DNA of 61,212 nt from a virus, in the IMG/VR virus record IMGVR_UViG_3300008113_000047, positions 1-61,212 of that record, one strand, 5' to 3'. Both the position numbers and the translations under genes were made by a program. A model generated the notes under the pieces. That model was not told the DNA's origin. It saw only the letters and a list, made by a program, of their open reading frames with translations, and ran no database searches. Positions 60,186 to 61,212 of the stretch are shown here, in pieces; position 1 is the stretch's first letter, and each line of letters begins with the position of its first letter.

Positions 60186-61212
60186 TTATTTAGAAGTTGC
60201 TATAAACACGCCGTTCCAATCCTCAGGCAATGTTTGTGTTAATTGGAACTCGCAACGTTCTATCCACATGTCATAGTAACCAGTCAATCTACTGTCAAAC
60301 TGATCTCTAAGTTGTTTGCACATACTGATAGCCATGTTAAATTTTTGTGATCTATATGCATTATGCATAGCATCATGTATCTTTTTACTCACATGATACT
60401 CAGCAGTAACATCATCTAATACTGTATAGATAGCAACTCCCACACTCTTACCCTTAACAGCCAGGTCATCTACTTTTAAGAAGAAGAAATCATCACCACA
60501 TTGTTCCACAGTTGCACCGCCAACTAATAATACGCATCCATATTCTTTACACTTGCTTTCAATACGTGCGGCTGTTGACACTGCATCACCTAGTACATCA
60601 TATGAATGACGACGAGTTGATCCCATCTCGCCAATATAACCTAAACCAGTATTGATACCAGCACCCATCTTGACTCCTGGACGTCCTTTAGCCTCTAATT
60701 CAATGCTGAACTTTTTAACAGCTTTCAACATTTTAAGTCCAGTAGCTACTGCTGTCTTAGCATGGTCAGGATCATCAATAGGTGCATTATGAATATGCAT
60801 ACTTGCATCACCAATGTACTTGATAATCATACCATCTGCATCTAGTACAGGTTGTGTAATAGCATCCATGTAGCCGTTCATAACTTCAGTTAGACCTTTA
60901 ACGTCATCACCAAAACTTTCACCTAATGGAGTAAATCCACGTAGGTCTGAAAACACTATAGATACTTCACGTTTAGTTCCGTTCTTGATGATGTCTGGAT
61001 TTTCTTGTAGTAGTTTAACTACTGTAGGACTTGCATATCCCTCAAATTGTTTCTTAATTGCCTGCTTCTGTAAGAACTCGCTTACAAACTTAACGCCATA
61101 AGTATGAAGAGCAACGATAATAAGCCCAAACGTGATTGCAGTCGCGTCTGATAGGATGAGCCAATTAGTGAAAGCGTACATAGTACCAGGAACGACGGCA
61201 CCAACAATAACC
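60186..61212 (-). CDS. class III adenylate cyclase (partial, N-terminus beyond the window)
   Basis: The reading frame stays open to the window end; the visible part starts with two hydrophobic helices, as in CHASE2-type cyclases whose sensor would lie upstream. The cyclase domain has the metal-binding Asp in VFSDLRGFT, KYIGDASM with the second metal Asp and the adenine-selecting Lys, and YDVLGDAVSTAARIES with the adenine-selecting Asp and the Arg. The catalytic Asn of the family (VNxAAR) is Ser here. A C-terminal helical tail follows. It would make cAMP at the membrane. A nucleotide cyclase in a phage is unusual. Confidence 0.85.
   Translation of the reverse strand, partial: VIVGAVVPGTMYAFTNWLILSDATAITFGLIIVALHTYGVKFVSEFLQKQAIKKQFEGYASPTVVKLLQENPDIIKNGTKREVSIVFSDLRGFTPLGESFGDDVKGLTEVMNGYMDAITQPVLDADGMIIKYIGDASMHIHNAPIDDPDHAKTAVATGLKMLKAVKKFSIELEAKGRPGVKMGAGINTGLGYIGEMGSTRRHSYDVLGDAVSTAARIESKCKEYGCVLLVGGATVEQCGDDFFFLKVDDLAVKGKSVGVAIYTVLDDVTAEYHVSKKIHDAMHNAYRSQKFNMAISMCKQLRDQFDSRLTGYYDMWIERCEFQLTQTLPEDWNGVFIATSK

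Overview
This window is part of a large, AT-rich, T4-related tailed phage genome (myovirus type, probably a 'jumbo' or near-jumbo aquatic phage of a proteobacterium). The evidence is a clamp-loader subunit of the gp44 type, rIIA and rIIB homologues, a GroES/gp31-like co-chaperonin, three long fibre genes, a complete lysis cassette, phage tRNAs, two-frame overlaps (ATGA/TAATG) at most gene junctions, and T4-style late promoters (core ATAAATA). No capsid, terminase, DNA polymerase or integrase gene lies here, so this is a slice of a longer genome. I see no insertion sequence, CRISPR array, rRNA or attachment site. A proteobacterial host is inferred from near-perfect sigma70-type promoters and from family affinities only.

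Layout. (1) 1-2203, minus strand: five genes whose proteins share a short N-terminal peptide resembling the T4 capsid-targeting sequence; two of them look like enzymes (a nucleotidyltransferase and an HExxH peptidase). (2) 2287-7038: a small virion protein, ClpA, peptide deformylase and a DnaJ/CbpA-like protein. (3) 7101-10776: lysis region with lipoproteins, holin candidates, an i-spanin/o-spanin pair and a GH19 endolysin. (4) 10787-17230: conserved phage genes, PhoH (plus strand), gp44, MazG, GroES-like and a DNA polymerase III alpha fragment. (5) 17230-34077: four structural/fibre genes totalling about 17 kb, including one of about 2843 residues. (6) 34159-37778: an iron-sulfur cluster operon transcribed sufC-sufB/D-sufS-iscU-iscA. 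(7) 37923-45086: a histone-like tail protein, a UV-damage endonuclease, a cytidylyltransferase, a QueD-like enzyme, a virion protein, ClpP and conserved unknowns. (8) 45163-54638: early-type genes with many sigma70 promoters, including an SPFH lipoprotein, rIIB, rIIA, a P-loop kinase, a phosphoesterase and an AAA ATPase. (9) 54657-58957: tRNAs (two Leu-UAA, one Arg-UCU, one unusual tRNA-like element) between unknowns, a second HExxH protein, a second nucleotidyltransferase and a second phosphoesterase. (10) 59030-61212: plus-strand small membrane proteins facing a class III nucleotide cyclase cut by the window end.

How the parts fit. Host-type promoters (TTGACA-16/17-TATAAT) precede the takeover genes (chaperone, Suf operon, rIIAB, AAA ATPase, phosphoesterase), while the ATAAATA motif precedes virion genes; some genes carry both. 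In four cases the -10 hexamer is followed by exactly six bases and then ATG, which predicts leaderless mRNAs. ClpA carries an IGF loop and the phage also supplies ClpP, so a phage-owned ClpAP protease is likely.

The most striking observation is that the Suf operon appears catalytically altered: the SufS-like protein has Asn where the desulfurase cysteine should be, and the SufC-like ATPase has Asp for the Walker B glutamate and SAGE for SGGE. Together with the candidate co-packaged enzymes and the cyclase (Ser for the catalytic Asn), this suggests repurposed host-like enzymes. All functional calls rest on motif reading without database searches.
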